A stretch of 64,000 nt of DNA from Candidatus Melainabacteria bacterium (GCA_016699165.1 CP064963.1:4960001-5024000); one strand, 5' to 3'. Shown: positions 1 to 9,747, numbered from the stretch's first letter. The notes: generated by a model from the sequence alone, not told the origin. Translations and numbers: made by a program.

Positions 1-351
1 AAAACTACTTGGAACGATAAAGTCTATATCAAGTCTCATGGTTACGAAGCACCATGTCCAGTTGAGGAATTGCTTGAAGCCTGGATTAAGCTCAAAAAAA
101 TAGATGTAGATGTTGACCCTGGTTTTCAGTCTTACAGAGTCAATAAATGGAAGCTGGCTAAAATGCTCGGTCGTGTGCCGCAAGAGCACAAACAAAAAGT
201 GTATGAATGGGTCAATGATACGCAATTTGCCATCGAAGAATTTCATGACTCGCATGGTCGCACTTACACGCCCGAGACTTTTGAATGCTATTTCGGCAAT
301 AGCGTCATCACTGCCGATCGCAATTACGTTTTCGAATTAATTGAATGCTAA
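1..351 (+). CDS. 3' end of an unrecognised protein (partial)
   Basis: The reading frame is open from the first base of the window and stops with TAA at 349-351, giving the last 116 residues of a protein that begins outside the window. The sequence is soluble-looking and rich in charged and aromatic residues, with no membrane segment or motif I recognise. A TTG at position 70 could start a shorter product, but the frame upstream of it looks equally coding (it begins KTTWNDKVYIKSHG), so a truncated gene is the simpler reading. The neighbouring carboxylase gene converges on it from the other strand. Function unknown. Confidence 0.6.
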   Translation, partial: KTTWNDKVYIKSHGYEAPCPVEELLEAWIKLKKIDVDVDPGFQSYRVNKWKLAKMLGRVPQEHKQKVYEWVNDTQFAIEEFHDSHGRTYTPETFECYFGNSVITADRNYVFELIEC

Positions 352-486
352 CTGTTTTTAGACGCGCGAAAATCTAACAACAGTTGCAGGTGCTTTTGCG
401 CTTTAGTGATCCTGTCCGGAGGCCGCCTGCCTTTTAAAAAGACACCTTCAAAAGTATGTGAGATTTTAGCCTATGTCAAAGACTGA

Positions 487-2067
487 TTAAACAGGCAAGA
501 CGCTGTGCTTCTTGTTGGGAAGCGGCACTTCTTTGTCTGCGTAATAACCAAAGCGGGCGATAAGCTCTTCACGCAAGTTATTGGGCGTGACCATAGAGTC
601 TACAATTAGCTCGGCTGAGAGTTTGTAGATATCAACGTCTTCGCGATATTCTTGGCGTAATTGCTCAACGTATGCAGGACGCTCTAGTTCTGGCTTCTCT
701 GCAATTTTGTTTGCAAAAACGGCATTGACAGCAGCTTCTGGACCCATGACTGCAATCCAGGCAGTGGGAAGTGCAAGGCATGCATCAGGTTCGAAAGCGG
801 GTCCGCACATTGCATAAAGACCGGCACCATAAGCTTTGCGGATGATGACCGAAATCTTTGGAACATCTGCAGAAGACATGGCTGAAATCAATTTGGCGCC
901 AGTTCGAATTATTCCTTCGCGCTCAACTTTGGTACCGATCATAAATCCTGGCACGTCAGCTAAGAATAATAGCGGAATGTTGAAGGCGTTGCAGAGCCAA
1001 ATAAAGCGAGTGGCTTTGTCGGCTGAATCTACAAATAGTACGCCACCTTTGACTCGAGGTTGATTGGCGATGATACCAACTGCGCGACCACCAATTCTTG
1101 CAAAGCCAGTGATCATCTCGGCGGCAAATAGTTTCTTCATTTCAAAGAAACTGCCTTTATCGATCAATCTATCAATTACTTGATACATGTCGAATGGAAC
1201 ATTTTCTTTTTCTGGAATTACTTGATCCAGAGTTTTTTCAAATTCGGCTGGTGCGATAATTTCTTCCAGTTCAACACGATCGTGACAGTTGGCGGGCATG
1301 AAGGCGATATATTTTTTGCACAGATTAATCGCTTCTTCTTCTGATTTAACTAGAACGTCGCCGCATCCGCTTACTGAGCAGTGCATTTTTGCTCCGCCCA
1401 TTTCTTCTAAAGTTACTTTCTCGCCGATGACCATCTCGGCCATGCGTGGTGAGCCCAAATACATAGATGCATTGCCATCATTCATGATGACGATATCGCA
1501 GAAAGCAGGGATGTAAGCACCACCTGCAGCGGAAGGTCCAAAGAGCAAACAAATTTGGGGAATGAATCCTGATAGTCTCACTTGGTTGTGGAAGATTTTT
1601 CCAGCACCGCGACGACCGGGGAACATTTCGACTTGGTCTGTGATTCGAGCACCAGCTGAGTCGACGAGATAAATCATAGGTAGTCTTAATTTCTCGGCGG
1701 TCTCTTGAATGCGAATGATTTTTTCGACTGTTCTCCAGCCCCAAGAGCCAGCTTTGATGGTCGAGTCATTAGCCATGAAACAAACTTTCTGACCATCGAT
1801 GGCACCTACGCCGCATACCACTCCGTCTGCGGGTAAGGTCTTGTCAAGACAGTTTGCAAGCACGCCGTCTTCTATGTAAGAGCCTTCGTCAAGCAGAAGA
1901 GCGAGCCTGTCGCGGACAAATAATTTGCCATCTTCTTTTAGTTTGGCGTGATATTTAGGCGCGCCGCCTTCGCTTATTGTTTTGAGCTTTTCAGTCAGTT
2001 TGTCGCTAAGCTGACTTTGTGCTTGTTTGTCGTCTTTCAACTGCGCCTCTTTCACTTGTGTGTTCAT
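487..2067 (-). CDS. Acyl-CoA carboxylase carboxyltransferase (beta) subunit
   Basis: This is a biotin-dependent carboxyltransferase of the propionyl-/methylcrotonyl-/geranyl-CoA carboxylase family, which moves CO2 from biotin to an acyl-CoA in the cytoplasm. The N-terminal half contains YLVDSAGARI followed by the glycine-rich GPSAAGGAYIPA oxyanion segment. The C-terminal half contains GGVLFVDSADKATRFI, LADVPGFMIG and the second oxyanion segment KAYGAGLYAMCGPAFEPD. Length (about 526 residues) is normal. I prefer ATG at 2067, with AAGGA about 9 nt upstream, over the in-frame TTG at 2073. No biotin carboxylase or biotin carrier gene is adjacent, so the partner subunit must be encoded elsewhere. 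The acyl substrate cannot be assigned from sequence alone; the full-length beta form resembles propionyl- or methylcrotonyl-CoA enzymes more than AccD. Confidence 0.9.
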   Translation of the reverse strand: MNTQVKEAQLKDDKQAQSQLSDKLTEKLKTISEGGAPKYHAKLKEDGKLFVRDRLALLLDEGSYIEDGVLANCLDKTLPADGVVCGVGAIDGQKVCFMANDSTIKAGSWGWRTVEKIIRIQETAEKLRLPMIYLVDSAGARITDQVEMFPGRRGAGKIFHNQVRLSGFIPQICLLFGPSAAGGAYIPAFCDIVIMNDGNASMYLGSPRMAEMVIGEKVTLEEMGGAKMHCSVSGCGDVLVKSEEEAINLCKKYIAFMPANCHDRVELEEIIAPAEFEKTLDQVIPEKENVPFDMYQVIDRLIDKGSFFEMKKLFAAEMITGFARIGGRAVGIIANQPRVKGGVLFVDSADKATRFIWLCNAFNIPLLFLADVPGFMIGTKVEREGIIRTGAKLISAMSSADVPKISVIIRKAYGAGLYAMCGPAFEPDACLALPTAWIAVMGPEAAVNAVFANKIAEKPELERPAYVEQLRQEYREDVDIYKLSAELIVDSMVTPNNLREELIARFGYYADKEVPLPNKKHSVLPV

Positions 2068-2206
2068 TTTCAATGTCCTTGGTTGTCTCAGGCTGTCCTT
2101 GACTACTTGATTGAGATTTTAAATCGAGTTCAATTTACAAAGAGCTTATTTTATACCGTTCTTAGGGTGACATAATGGGCTTTGATCCCCTACCAAGGTA
2201 TAAGGC

Positions 2207-3790
2207 GTGCCAAAAGTAATTGATGGAAACTCGTCACGGCGTGACTTTCTCAAGTTTCTTGCATCCTCCACTATGGCTTTAAGCGGAGTTGAACTAGCTA
2301 AAACTTACTTAAGCGACCCCTCTATAAATGGAGCATACGCAAAAGGCGGCTACAAATTAGACCCCTGGACCGGCGACGATTTCACTTTCGGTCATCTGCT
2401 TCGAGATGGCAAGGTGCCAAAATTCAAGTGCCAGTCCAAGACCAAAGTCGACACTGTCATTGTTGGTGGAGGTATGGCAGGACTTGCTTGCGCCTATAAC
2501 CTCAAAGACCAGAGCTATCTGCTTTTAGACCAGTATGATAATCTTGGCGGTCAGTCGCGCTCAGGCACATATAGCGGAATGGATTTCTCGTACGGTCCAG
2601 CTTATATGAGCGAGCCCGAAGGTGATGTTGCAGAACTGATGCAATACGCCAACGTGACTGCTGCAAAACTAGAATCTTCCAAAAATTCTTTTTACTGGGG
2701 TGATAAATGGCACCACGGTGTCGAAGGTCTTAGTGATGCTAAGTTGCAATCGCAGCTAGATCAAATTCGTCAGGATACAAAGAAAGTTTTGTTCAATAAA
2801 AAGAATGACGGAGCCGAATGGTTTGCCGAAGATCCTGATGCCCGCGCACTTGATCAAGTGTCGCTTGGGTCATATTTGAAGAGCTATGACAAAGATTTTG
2901 TCAAATTGCTCGATAATTTTTGCAAGTCGGCATTGTGCGTAGGCACAGAAAAAACGTCGGCACTGAGCGGTTTTGTATTGCTCGAAGATTTGTACCACAC
3001 ATCATATGTAGCACCAGGTGGAAACCCTGGCGTGGCAAAAGCGCTTGCTCAAAAACTGGTGGCACAAAGACCCGATTCGTTTAAGCGAGGCGTTTTTGTT
3101 TGGTCAATCGAACTTAAAGATGACGGTGCCAAGATTATTTATGGCGACAAAAAAGGTCGTCATCACGAAGTTGAATGCAAGCACGTTGCCATCGCCATAC
3201 CGCATATGGTGACTGCGCGTATCACCAAAAATATGAATAACGACCTCAAAGGACGCTTACTTCAATATAAGTATGGCTCTTATCTGGTGGCTAATTTGTG
3301 TCTGAAAAAGCCAGTCTTCGAAGGCAGTTACGACAATTGGCTTGGTGGCACTCATACTGTGGCAGATGTAATTACAGCCGAATCTCCCTATAAAGTTGCA
3401 GGCACTTACAAGCCTGAAATGGGTCAGGTTCTAACTGTCTATATGCCATACGAGCCCAATTCGATTGGGCGGGGATTATTGTTCCAGGGCGATCGCAAAA
3501 AGCTTGCCGAAGATACACTGAAAGAAGTTAGTTCGGTTTCCTCTGAGCTAATGGCTAACTTAGATAGAGTGGTCCTGAGCCGATGGGGACATGCGCTTGC
3601 GGTGACAGCGCCTAAAATGTACGAGAATAATGCCTATTTATTGAAAAACGACAACGATGTATTTTCATTTGCACACTCAAGTGTCCAGGGCATTCCATGT
3701 ATTGAAGGTGCAGTAGAAGCCGGTAAGCGAGCGGCAATGAAAGCACTGAAGAAAAAAGCTCAGACCAAAACCCTATTTTCGATTGCCTAG
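2207..3790 (+). CDS. Tat-exported FAD-dependent amine-oxidase-like protein
   Basis: The 527-residue product starts at GTG with AAGG upstream. Its N terminus has a twin-arginine export motif, SRRDFLKF, followed by a hydrophobic stretch, which indicates folded export through Tat with bound cofactor. A dinucleotide-binding motif VIVGGGMAGLACAYNL lies near residue 85, followed by a flavoprotein-type GGQSRSG segment. The C-terminal VQGIPCIEGAVEAGKRAA resembles the FAD-contacting end of amine oxidase/phytoene desaturase-type enzymes. The substrate is unknown. The stop codon overlaps the start of the membrane-protein gene that follows by one base, so the two are probably translated together and may act together at the membrane. 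Confidence 0.8.
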   Translation: MPKVIDGNSSRRDFLKFLASSTMALSGVELAKTYLSDPSINGAYAKGGYKLDPWTGDDFTFGHLLRDGKVPKFKCQSKTKVDTVIVGGGMAGLACAYNLKDQSYLLLDQYDNLGGQSRSGTYSGMDFSYGPAYMSEPEGDVAELMQYANVTAAKLESSKNSFYWGDKWHHGVEGLSDAKLQSQLDQIRQDTKKVLFNKKNDGAEWFAEDPDARALDQVSLGSYLKSYDKDFVKLLDNFCKSALCVGTEKTSALSGFVLLEDLYHTSYVAPGGNPGVAKALAQKLVAQRPDSFKRGVFVWSIELKDDGAKIIYGDKKGRHHEVECKHVAIAIPHMVTARITKNMNNDLKGRLLQYKYGSYLVANLCLKKPVFEGSYDNWLGGTHTVADVITAESPYKVAGTYKPEMGQVLTVYMPYEPNSIGRGLLFQGDRKKLAEDTLKEVSSVSSELMANLDRVVLSRWGHALAVTAPKMYENNAYLLKNDNDVFSFAHSSVQGIPCIEGAVEAGKRAAMKALKKKAQTKTLFSIA

Positions 3791-4488
3791 TGCTTGAAGT
3801 CAAAGATATCAGTTGGAAGAAATTGCCCTTCGATGTAATCGTTGGATTTTTATTTTTCCTCTTGTGTTATAGACTGGTCCGTCGTTTTGGTGCGCTTGAT
3901 TTTGTCAGTCCACGCTTTCGAATGATATGGCTCTGTATGAGCTTTTTGATGCCCTTGCTTGGTGCTTATGTTTTGTGGCGAAATCCTAATTGGGCAAGAC
4001 GCAGTATTTTTGCTGCCGGTCCATCGCTTTTACTGGGGCTCACTTGTTATCCATGGCTTGCTATTTGTTTTGCCTCAATGTTTAAGTGGAGCAAAAAAAT
4101 AGGCTATGTCATGCTTGCATTTTTGTTTGCTACCAGTCTACTTGCTTTTATGCTAGATTGGGGCGCCATCTCGCATAGACTGGTCAAAGATGAAGAGTAC
4201 GAGCGTCAATTAATAAGCACAATGCAATTGCAGAATACAAAACTTTTGCCGCTCAAAGCCTATCGTGAATTATTGCCCGCCACTCAAGAGCCATTTGTGG
4301 AAGTGGTGCAAGAACGACCTCTTGTAGATGGGCTTCGATTAAAGCGTATGCTTGCAAATGATAATGAGGCAGACGATGTGCAAATGAGAGAAGTAGACGA
4401 TAAAGACAACCAAGATAACGAGATTGAGTGCACTTTCTTGTTAAACGGAACCGGCACTGGAAGCACTGAATCTTTTAAAGTAAGATAG
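3790..4488 (+). CDS. Unrecognised multi-pass membrane protein
   Basis: A 232-residue protein with about four hydrophobic segments in the first 130 residues (FDVIVGFLFFLLCYRLV, WLCMSFLMPLLGAYVLW, and two more), then a hydrophilic tail rich in Asp and Glu. I do not recognise the family. It starts with GTG, sharing one base with the TAG of the flavoprotein gene, and its own stop directly abuts the start of the ABC ATPase gene. The tight packing suggests an operon of flavoprotein, membrane protein and ATPase. A role as the membrane partner of either neighbour is only inference. Confidence 0.65.
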   Translation: MLEVKDISWKKLPFDVIVGFLFFLLCYRLVRRFGALDFVSPRFRMIWLCMSFLMPLLGAYVLWRNPNWARRSIFAAGPSLLLGLTCYPWLAICFASMFKWSKKIGYVMLAFLFATSLLAFMLDWGAISHRLVKDEEYERQLISTMQLQNTKLLPLKAYRELLPATQEPFVEVVQERPLVDGLRLKRMLANDNEADDVQMREVDDKDNQDNEIECTFLLNGTGTGSTESFKVR

Positions 4489-5478
4489 TTGAATTTAAAT
4501 AAAATGAGTCTGGTCAAAATAAGTAATTTAAAAAAACACTTCGCTATCAAAAGCGGATTTTTCAACCGCGAAACCGGTTCTATAAAAGCTCTAGATGGCA
4601 TTGATTTAGAAGTGCAAGAAGGTGAAACTCTTGGACTGGTAGGAGAATCGGGTTGTGGCAAATCGACTTTAGGTCGAGTCTTGCTCAGGTTGTTGCCAGC
4701 AAGTTCTGGCAAAGTCGAATTCATGGGACGCGACATGTCTGGTTTGTCTGAGTCGCAAATGAAAGAGATGCGCAAAAATATTCAGATAGTATTTCAGAAT
4801 CCATATGCCAGCCTTGATCCGCGTATGACTATTAGAGATATTTTGTCTGAACCCTTTCAAGTGCACGGTATTGCAAGTGGTGCTGAATTAAACAAGAAAG
4901 TAGATGAGCTTATATCATTAGTCGGACTTTCTGTGGTTATGCTAGACAGATATCCTCACGAATTTTCGGGCGGACAACGTCAGCGTGTAGGTATTGCCCG
5001 CGCTCTAGCCCTGCGCCCTAAGCTAATTGTGGCAGACGAGCCTGTCTCTGCACTTGATGTAAGTGTGCAAGCACAGATTTTAAATTTACTTTTGAACCTC
5101 AAAAAAGAATTCAATCTTACTTATTTGTTTATCGCTCATAATCTAGATGTGGTCAGATATATAAGCGACCGAGTAGCAGTGATGTATCTTGGGCGAGTAG
5201 TGGAAATAGGTGACTGTCAGGCAGTCTATAACAAACCATTGCACCCGTATTCTAAAGCGCTTATTTCTGCAGCTCCAGTACCAGATCCACAATATGCTCA
5301 TACCGACCGCATAATTTTGTCTGGTGATTTGCCCAGTCCGGCTAATCCGCCTTCGGGTTGTCGTTTTCACACGCGTTGTCCGATGGCTCAAGATAAATGC
5401 AAAGTCGATGATCCTATTTTGCGCGAAATCGAACCTGGTCATTTTTCTGCCTGTCATTTTGCCGAAGATTTGAAATAA
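4489..5478 (+). CDS. Oligopeptide/dipeptide-type ABC transporter ATP-binding protein
   Basis: This is an ABC ATPase of the OppF/DppF type that would power uptake of peptides or similar solutes. It has Walker A GESGCGKST, the Q-loop region FQNPYASLDPRM, signature FSGGQRQRVGIARAL, and Walker B LIVADEPVSALD. It also has the oligopeptide C-terminal extension, with PLHPYSKALISA and a Cys-containing RFHTRCPMAQDKC. The length of 329 residues is typical. It starts with TTG at 4489 or ATG at 4504; the latter is more usual. Unusually, no permease, second ATPase or binding-protein gene is adjacent; its neighbours are a flavoprotein and an unrelated membrane protein. It may be an orphan subunit serving a distant transporter. 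Confidence 0.88.
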   Translation: MNLNKMSLVKISNLKKHFAIKSGFFNRETGSIKALDGIDLEVQEGETLGLVGESGCGKSTLGRVLLRLLPASSGKVEFMGRDMSGLSESQMKEMRKNIQIVFQNPYASLDPRMTIRDILSEPFQVHGIASGAELNKKVDELISLVGLSVVMLDRYPHEFSGGQRQRVGIARALALRPKLIVADEPVSALDVSVQAQILNLLLNLKKEFNLTYLFIAHNLDVVRYISDRVAVMYLGRVVEIGDCQAVYNKPLHPYSKALISAAPVPDPQYAHTDRIILSGDLPSPANPPSGCRFHTRCPMAQDKCKVDDPILREIEPGHFSACHFAEDLK

Positions 5479-5495
5479 GAAGCAGTTTTTTTGTT

Positions 5496-5534
5496 GAGCG
5501 CGGAGCGCTTAGCGCTTAGCGCTCCGCGCTCCGC
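5496..5534. repeat. GC-rich intergenic palindrome (GCGGAGCGCT family)
   Basis: Two perfect 14-bp arms, GAGCGCGGAGCGCT and its reverse complement, surround an 8-nt centre (TAGCGCTT), just after the ABC ATPase stop. The same core GCGGAGCGCTTAGCGCT recurs in the perfect palindrome at 62933-62968, and a related shorter palindrome lies at 18862-18877. This suggests a dispersed REP-like element rather than a unique site. It sits directly before a separate terminator hairpin. Confidence 0.7.
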
Positions 5535-5548
5535 TAAGAGATATGTAT

Positions 5549-5600
5549 GAAAATCACCCGTCGCCCGGGCCACATGCCCCGGGGGGCGGGTGATTTTTCA
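5549..5600. terminator. Bidirectional rho-independent terminator
   Basis: The arms AAAATCACCCG (5550-5560) and CGGGTGATTTT (5587-5597) are perfect reverse complements. They continue inward as a GC-rich, nearly paired stem with a short loop. A-runs and T-runs at the ends allow termination in both directions. It separates the plus-strand ABC ATPase gene from the minus-strand winged-helix gene, which converge here. Confidence 0.85.
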
Positions 5601-5616
5601 TTTTGAGACATAAATT

Positions 5617-6450
5617 TCAGATTACAGACTTGGGTTTTAAATCAGTGATAGTGCCATCGGTCCGTTGCCAGACTGCGCCAAAGAAACCAGCACTCATCAA
5701 GTCTTCGTAAATGGCAAAGACGCATTTGCCAGCACCGGCACCAGCTGCTTCTAAAAGTGGTTGAGTCCATTGCTGCAGTTTAGTAATTCTTGGAGCACTG
5801 CCTGTGATGACCCAGATTGGAAGTCCGGTTTTCAAAAAAGAATTGATTTTCGGTTCCCAGTGTTTTGTCTGTCTGAAATTGCCTGTATCCATTTCGAGTA
5901 AGACTGTGATTTCGGGCTGATTTGCTTGATAAGTAAATGTGATGGTGGCATCGGCATTTTCTGAGCCAATCGCTTCTTCTTTTGTCAGTTCGCGCCAGAA
6001 TTCACGCCCTGTGCGAAATTCGAATTGTGAAATGATGCCATCTAGTTTTGCTTGCATCAACAATAATCGAATATCAACAAGACGCAGAAAATGTTCTTTG
6101 TGATAAGAGTGAGGCATACCAGTTGGAATATCATTCCAGGAAATGCCGCGATATTGCTCTAGTGCCTTGGCACCAAGGGGTGTCAGGAAATAGATATTTT
6201 CTGGGCGACCGCGCGAATATTCCATGCGACCGCTTGTAGCCGAGCCAATGAAGCCTGCTTGCTGCAATCTTCTGATGCGTTTGCGCGCAGTTTCATAGCT
6301 GACGTCGTGAAAACCAAGTTTGGATAATTGAATAGAAGTGATGGTGCGATGAACGAAAATTTCAAACAGCGCGGTGAGGTCGCGTTCCATCAGAACAACG
6401 TTTCGCTTTTTAGTGCGAGGAGCCCCCATTTGACCCCGTTTTTCGGTCAT
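5617..6450 (-). CDS. Replication-relaxation-like winged-helix protein
   Basis: A 277-residue soluble protein with an N-terminal winged-helix region: a helix-turn-helix in residues about 20-60, then a basic wing containing GRPENIYFLTPLGAKAL. The rest resembles the replication-relaxation family found on plasmids and integrative elements (the LEMDTGNFRQTKHWEPKI segment resembles the family's E-D-containing core). Members are thought to act near transfer or replication origins, though direct biochemical evidence is limited. It is the last gene of the minus-strand type IV secretion locus, downstream of the VirD4-like gene, which fits a DNA-processing or regulatory role. Family assignment is by eye; a plain winged-helix regulator is the alternative. 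Confidence 0.6.
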   Translation of the reverse strand: MTEKRGQMGAPRTKKRNVVLMERDLTALFEIFVHRTITSIQLSKLGFHDVSYETARKRIRRLQQAGFIGSATSGRMEYSRGRPENIYFLTPLGAKALEQYRGISWNDIPTGMPHSYHKEHFLRLVDIRLLLMQAKLDGIISQFEFRTGREFWRELTKEEAIGSENADATITFTYQANQPEITVLLEMDTGNFRQTKHWEPKINSFLKTGLPIWVITGSAPRITKLQQWTQPLLEAAGAGAGKCVFAIYEDLMSAGFFGAVWQRTDGTITDLKPKSVI

Positions 6451-6534
6451 AATCTTCTATTTATGCCTGTATTTTTGGGCTACCTTAATTAGCTACCCGC
6501 AATCAAGCAGATTTTAAACTATCAGACCTTAGTC

Positions 6535-9500
6535 TTAGAACTCGACGCCGCCTGTTTGTGGCTTGAGACCTAATCTTGAGATATCGGGAGTCAAGCTTGT
6601 CACGGGCTGGCGATGATTTGAGATTGCCTGTCCTTGAGCCTGCTCTGCCATATCTTTTGCCACTCTTTGTGAAAGTGGACCAACACCTTGATCTTCGCTT
6701 GCAGCTTGTTGTGCGCGTTGAGCCATTTGTGCCACTTGAGAGGCATTTGGGATCATCGAAGGTCTTTTGTTTGGCATGGCGTCTCTGTTTTGAACTTCAA
6801 GCCCGCCATAGCGAGGTTGAGGAATTCCAGGGCGAGCTTGACCCATTTGATTGGGCTGAGCCATCGCTTGAGTTTGAGCCACTTGAGCTTGTGCCATTTG
6901 AGCTGGTTGCGGCAGTGGCATAGGATTAGACATGGCTGGTGCAAGAGCTACAGACTTGCCGCACTCGATACAGAATTTGCCTTTGCCGGCGCGCTTGTTG
7001 CAGTGCGGGCATAGATTTGCATTTGCGTTTGGATCTTGTGATTGTTGCAAAGCAAGTTGAGCTTGCTCGCCAGCTTGTGCCATCGGGTTGACCTGGGCTG
7101 GAACCATTTGATTTTGTGCAGGTGCTGCGTAACTTGTGGCTGCAAGTGCTGGTTGAACACCGGATGGAATTTCTGGTTCTTGAGATTGTTCCTGCGAGCC
7201 AATGTTCGATCCGACAATGTGACCAAAGACTTGCTTGGCGGCCATTGGCAAACTACGCGAGGTTGGCATTGGTGACAGTGTTCCTGGATGCGCCTGACGC
7301 TCCTGGTCAGGACCTGATCCTGGACCATCGCCGTCTGGTCCGTCTCCATCGTCGCCGCCGTCATCATCCTTGCTTGTGACGTTGTGCAGTAAGTGCAGTC
7401 TTGCGATTTCTTCAATACCGCGCAGGTCTACCATGAATGGTTTGGTTTCACCATATTCGGGGTCACCCGCTGGTGCCAGATAGACAAGTGCGTGATGTTT
7501 TTCCATACGCTTAATCGAGTCTGTGTCGACTCGGGCGACGACCTGTTGCGAGTGGATTCTGTTCCAACTGGTCGGGAAGATACCAAAGCCTGTGGCTTGG
7601 TAGTGGTCCGCAATACCTGGGACTACAACTGCGTGCTTACCAATTTCTTCTGAGAAGAATGCAGCTGTATATTCGTCTGAGTTGTGCAAACAAACACGTA
7701 TGGCACTGTTAGAGAAAATGGTGCGCAATTCAGCTTCGGCTGCTTTGCCGCCGCCGGATGCAACCTGTGAACAGTTCTGAAGAATAACTGTCAGTCCGCC
7801 GTTGGCACCGCGTACGATAGCGGACAATCTGCCGGCTAAGTCGATGTTCAAAGTCTGATACTCATCGAAAAACGCGAATAATGGCAGAACGTTGATAGTA
7901 CCGTATCTGGTGTGCAAGGCTTGTTGCAGTTGAAAGACGAAGCAAGCAGCAAGCGATTCTGCGTCAGGTCCCAAAGATGCGGGAGCACCGAAGATAAGCA
8001 CTGTTGGTTTGTGCATACAAGCACGCAAGTCGATGTTCGATTGGTGGGTGACGGCTTGAATACTTTCGTTTTTGAAAGCGCGTAGACGACCGCGAACACC
8101 CTGGATGTTTTTGTCCCAATCGGCATCTGTTCTAATGATAGAAGAAAGACGTTGAGTTAATTCACCAAGATCCGAGGCATTTATATCAGGACGTCCTTTC
8201 ATCTGACGAAGCGACTCGACGATGTTGCGTCTGTTGTTGACCAGTTTCATCAAACCAAATGGATTACAAGGCAATGGCTCAAAGTTTGAAGCCGAGCCAT
8301 TCTCGTCTTCTCCCACTACCATGACCGCGCCCCATTTGAGCAACTGAGCAAGACCTTCGATATAACCCAGGTCGCGCTCTGCCCAGTGCTGTTCTTCAGC
8401 ATCAAGGGAGTTTACGTCGGTTACGATTGAAGATGCAAATTCTACAGGCGAGACTTCAAGTGGGTTCCAGTGCACCGACTCGCTATCTAGTGGGTTGAAG
8501 TATAGAGTGTTAAATCCAGCATGTTGAGCTTCGGGCAATACTGTGTATTTGAAGCCTTCTTTCTTCTGGTCTAAGTTAGGATCGTTTGCTTTAGCTTCCA
8601 GTGCGATGATGACGCAAGGCTTAGCCAAAAGCGATTTGATAATGGCGCGCATCAAGGTGGTTTTACCTGAACCAGATGGTGCCACGAGGAACATGTTTTT
8701 GTTAGGTAGTCTGCCCATCGGGATTGTGACTGGCAAGTGTGTTCTTGCCAAAAATCCAAACGGCAGAACAACGCCATCTGCATCTGTCCAGGTGGCATTG
8801 GGATTGCGTTTGCCCATACGTCCGTGCTTTCTCAAGTTTGGTGGGCAAACAAAAGATTTTTCGTAGTCGCGCGGCATCATGATACCCAGTGGTGGGTTAA
8901 AGGTCCGGATGGTCTGCCACGGGAACAAGCGTTTCTTGTGAGCGGCTGCAATGATAAGTGCAAGTAACACAAGTGTAGGCAATAAAATAGCTATAGATGT
9001 CGCATCTAGAAAACCGTGTGATTTTCGTCCCGTTTGTCCTGGATGAACATTTGGATGCAACTGTTGAGGATGGTCGCGTTTGACCGACTCCATGCGCAAG
9101 CTTTTACCAAGCGGTTGTGCGTGGGTACCAAGCTGATCTTGAGCTTGTGGGTCCTGAGCATTTGCAGGCATTGGAACGGCAGTGCCTGCGGAGTTATGCT
9201 GAACACCATTCAACATGCGAGCGCCTTGTTGAATTAATGGATTTGGTGCTTGCTCTATACCTTGAGTTGGAGCCAAAGGATGAATGCCTTGCATTTGACC
9301 TGGTGTGGCCATTTGAGTCGGCATAGCCATCTGATTAGGCATAGCCATAGGCTGACCCATGCCCTGCATTTGATAAGGATTAATTTGATATTCAGCGGGC
9401 ATTTGCGAAACTTTAGGTTGAATTTTCACACCATCTGTAGGCAAAAGAGCGCCGTGACCGGGATAGTGAACCATGTCCTGATAAGGCTGCATGGTTTGCA

Positions 9501-9747
9501 TCGGCTGCATTTGACCCTGCATTTGACCTTGAATAGGCTGAGTATATTGTGGAACCTGATACTGAGGTACAGCTTGCTGCGGTGCGGCAATCAATGCCGG
9601 ATTTTGAGCTTGATAGGTCGGTGCAGGCGCTAATTGCTGCATCTGCATGCGTCTATTGTACTCTTTTGGAGTTAGTTGCTCACCAGTTGCGGTATCGGTG
9701 TAACCGCATGGATTGCCTCTTTCGTCTGTTTTTACCCTGTATGCCAT
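6535..9747 (-). CDS. VirD4/TraG-like type IV coupling ATPase with Gln-rich extensions and a zinc ribbon
   Basis: The 1070-residue protein has a coupling-protein ATPase core: Walker A APSGSGKTTL near residue 356 and Walker B-like LFAFFDEYQTLN near residue 626. A single membrane span (AILLPTLVLLALIIAAA) lies near residue 250. Coupling proteins recruit substrates and feed them to the secretion channel. The first roughly 240 residues, before the span, are low-complexity and rich in Gln, Met and Pro. The C-terminal roughly 250 residues are also Gln/Ala/Pro-rich and enclose a four-cysteine ribbon (CPHCNKR...FCIECGKS) near residue 912. Neither extension is usual for this family. It follows the VirB8-like gene on the same strand after a 104-bp gap. 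Confidence 0.82.
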   Translation of the reverse strand: MAYRVKTDERGNPCGYTDTATGEQLTPKEYNRRMQMQQLAPAPTYQAQNPALIAAPQQAVPQYQVPQYTQPIQGQMQGQMQPMQTMQPYQDMVHYPGHGALLPTDGVKIQPKVSQMPAEYQINPYQMQGMGQPMAMPNQMAMPTQMATPGQMQGIHPLAPTQGIEQAPNPLIQQGARMLNGVQHNSAGTAVPMPANAQDPQAQDQLGTHAQPLGKSLRMESVKRDHPQQLHPNVHPGQTGRKSHGFLDATSIAILLPTLVLLALIIAAAHKKRLFPWQTIRTFNPPLGIMMPRDYEKSFVCPPNLRKHGRMGKRNPNATWTDADGVVLPFGFLARTHLPVTIPMGRLPNKNMFLVAPSGSGKTTLMRAIIKSLLAKPCVIIALEAKANDPNLDQKKEGFKYTVLPEAQHAGFNTLYFNPLDSESVHWNPLEVSPVEFASSIVTDVNSLDAEEQHWAERDLGYIEGLAQLLKWGAVMVVGEDENGSASNFEPLPCNPFGLMKLVNNRRNIVESLRQMKGRPDINASDLGELTQRLSSIIRTDADWDKNIQGVRGRLRAFKNESIQAVTHQSNIDLRACMHKPTVLIFGAPASLGPDAESLAACFVFQLQQALHTRYGTINVLPLFAFFDEYQTLNIDLAGRLSAIVRGANGGLTVILQNCSQVASGGGKAAEAELRTIFSNSAIRVCLHNSDEYTAAFFSEEIGKHAVVVPGIADHYQATGFGIFPTSWNRIHSQQVVARVDTDSIKRMEKHHALVYLAPAGDPEYGETKPFMVDLRGIEEIARLHLLHNVTSKDDDGGDDGDGPDGDGPGSGPDQERQAHPGTLSPMPTSRSLPMAAKQVFGHIVGSNIGSQEQSQEPEIPSGVQPALAATSYAAPAQNQMVPAQVNPMAQAGEQAQLALQQSQDPNANANLCPHCNKRAGKGKFCIECGKSVALAPAMSNPMPLPQPAQMAQAQVAQTQAMAQPNQMGQARPGIPQPRYGGLEVQNRDAMPNKRPSMIPNASQVAQMAQRAQQAASEDQGVGPLSQRVAKDMAEQAQGQAISNHRQPVTSLTPDISRLGLKPQTGGVEF

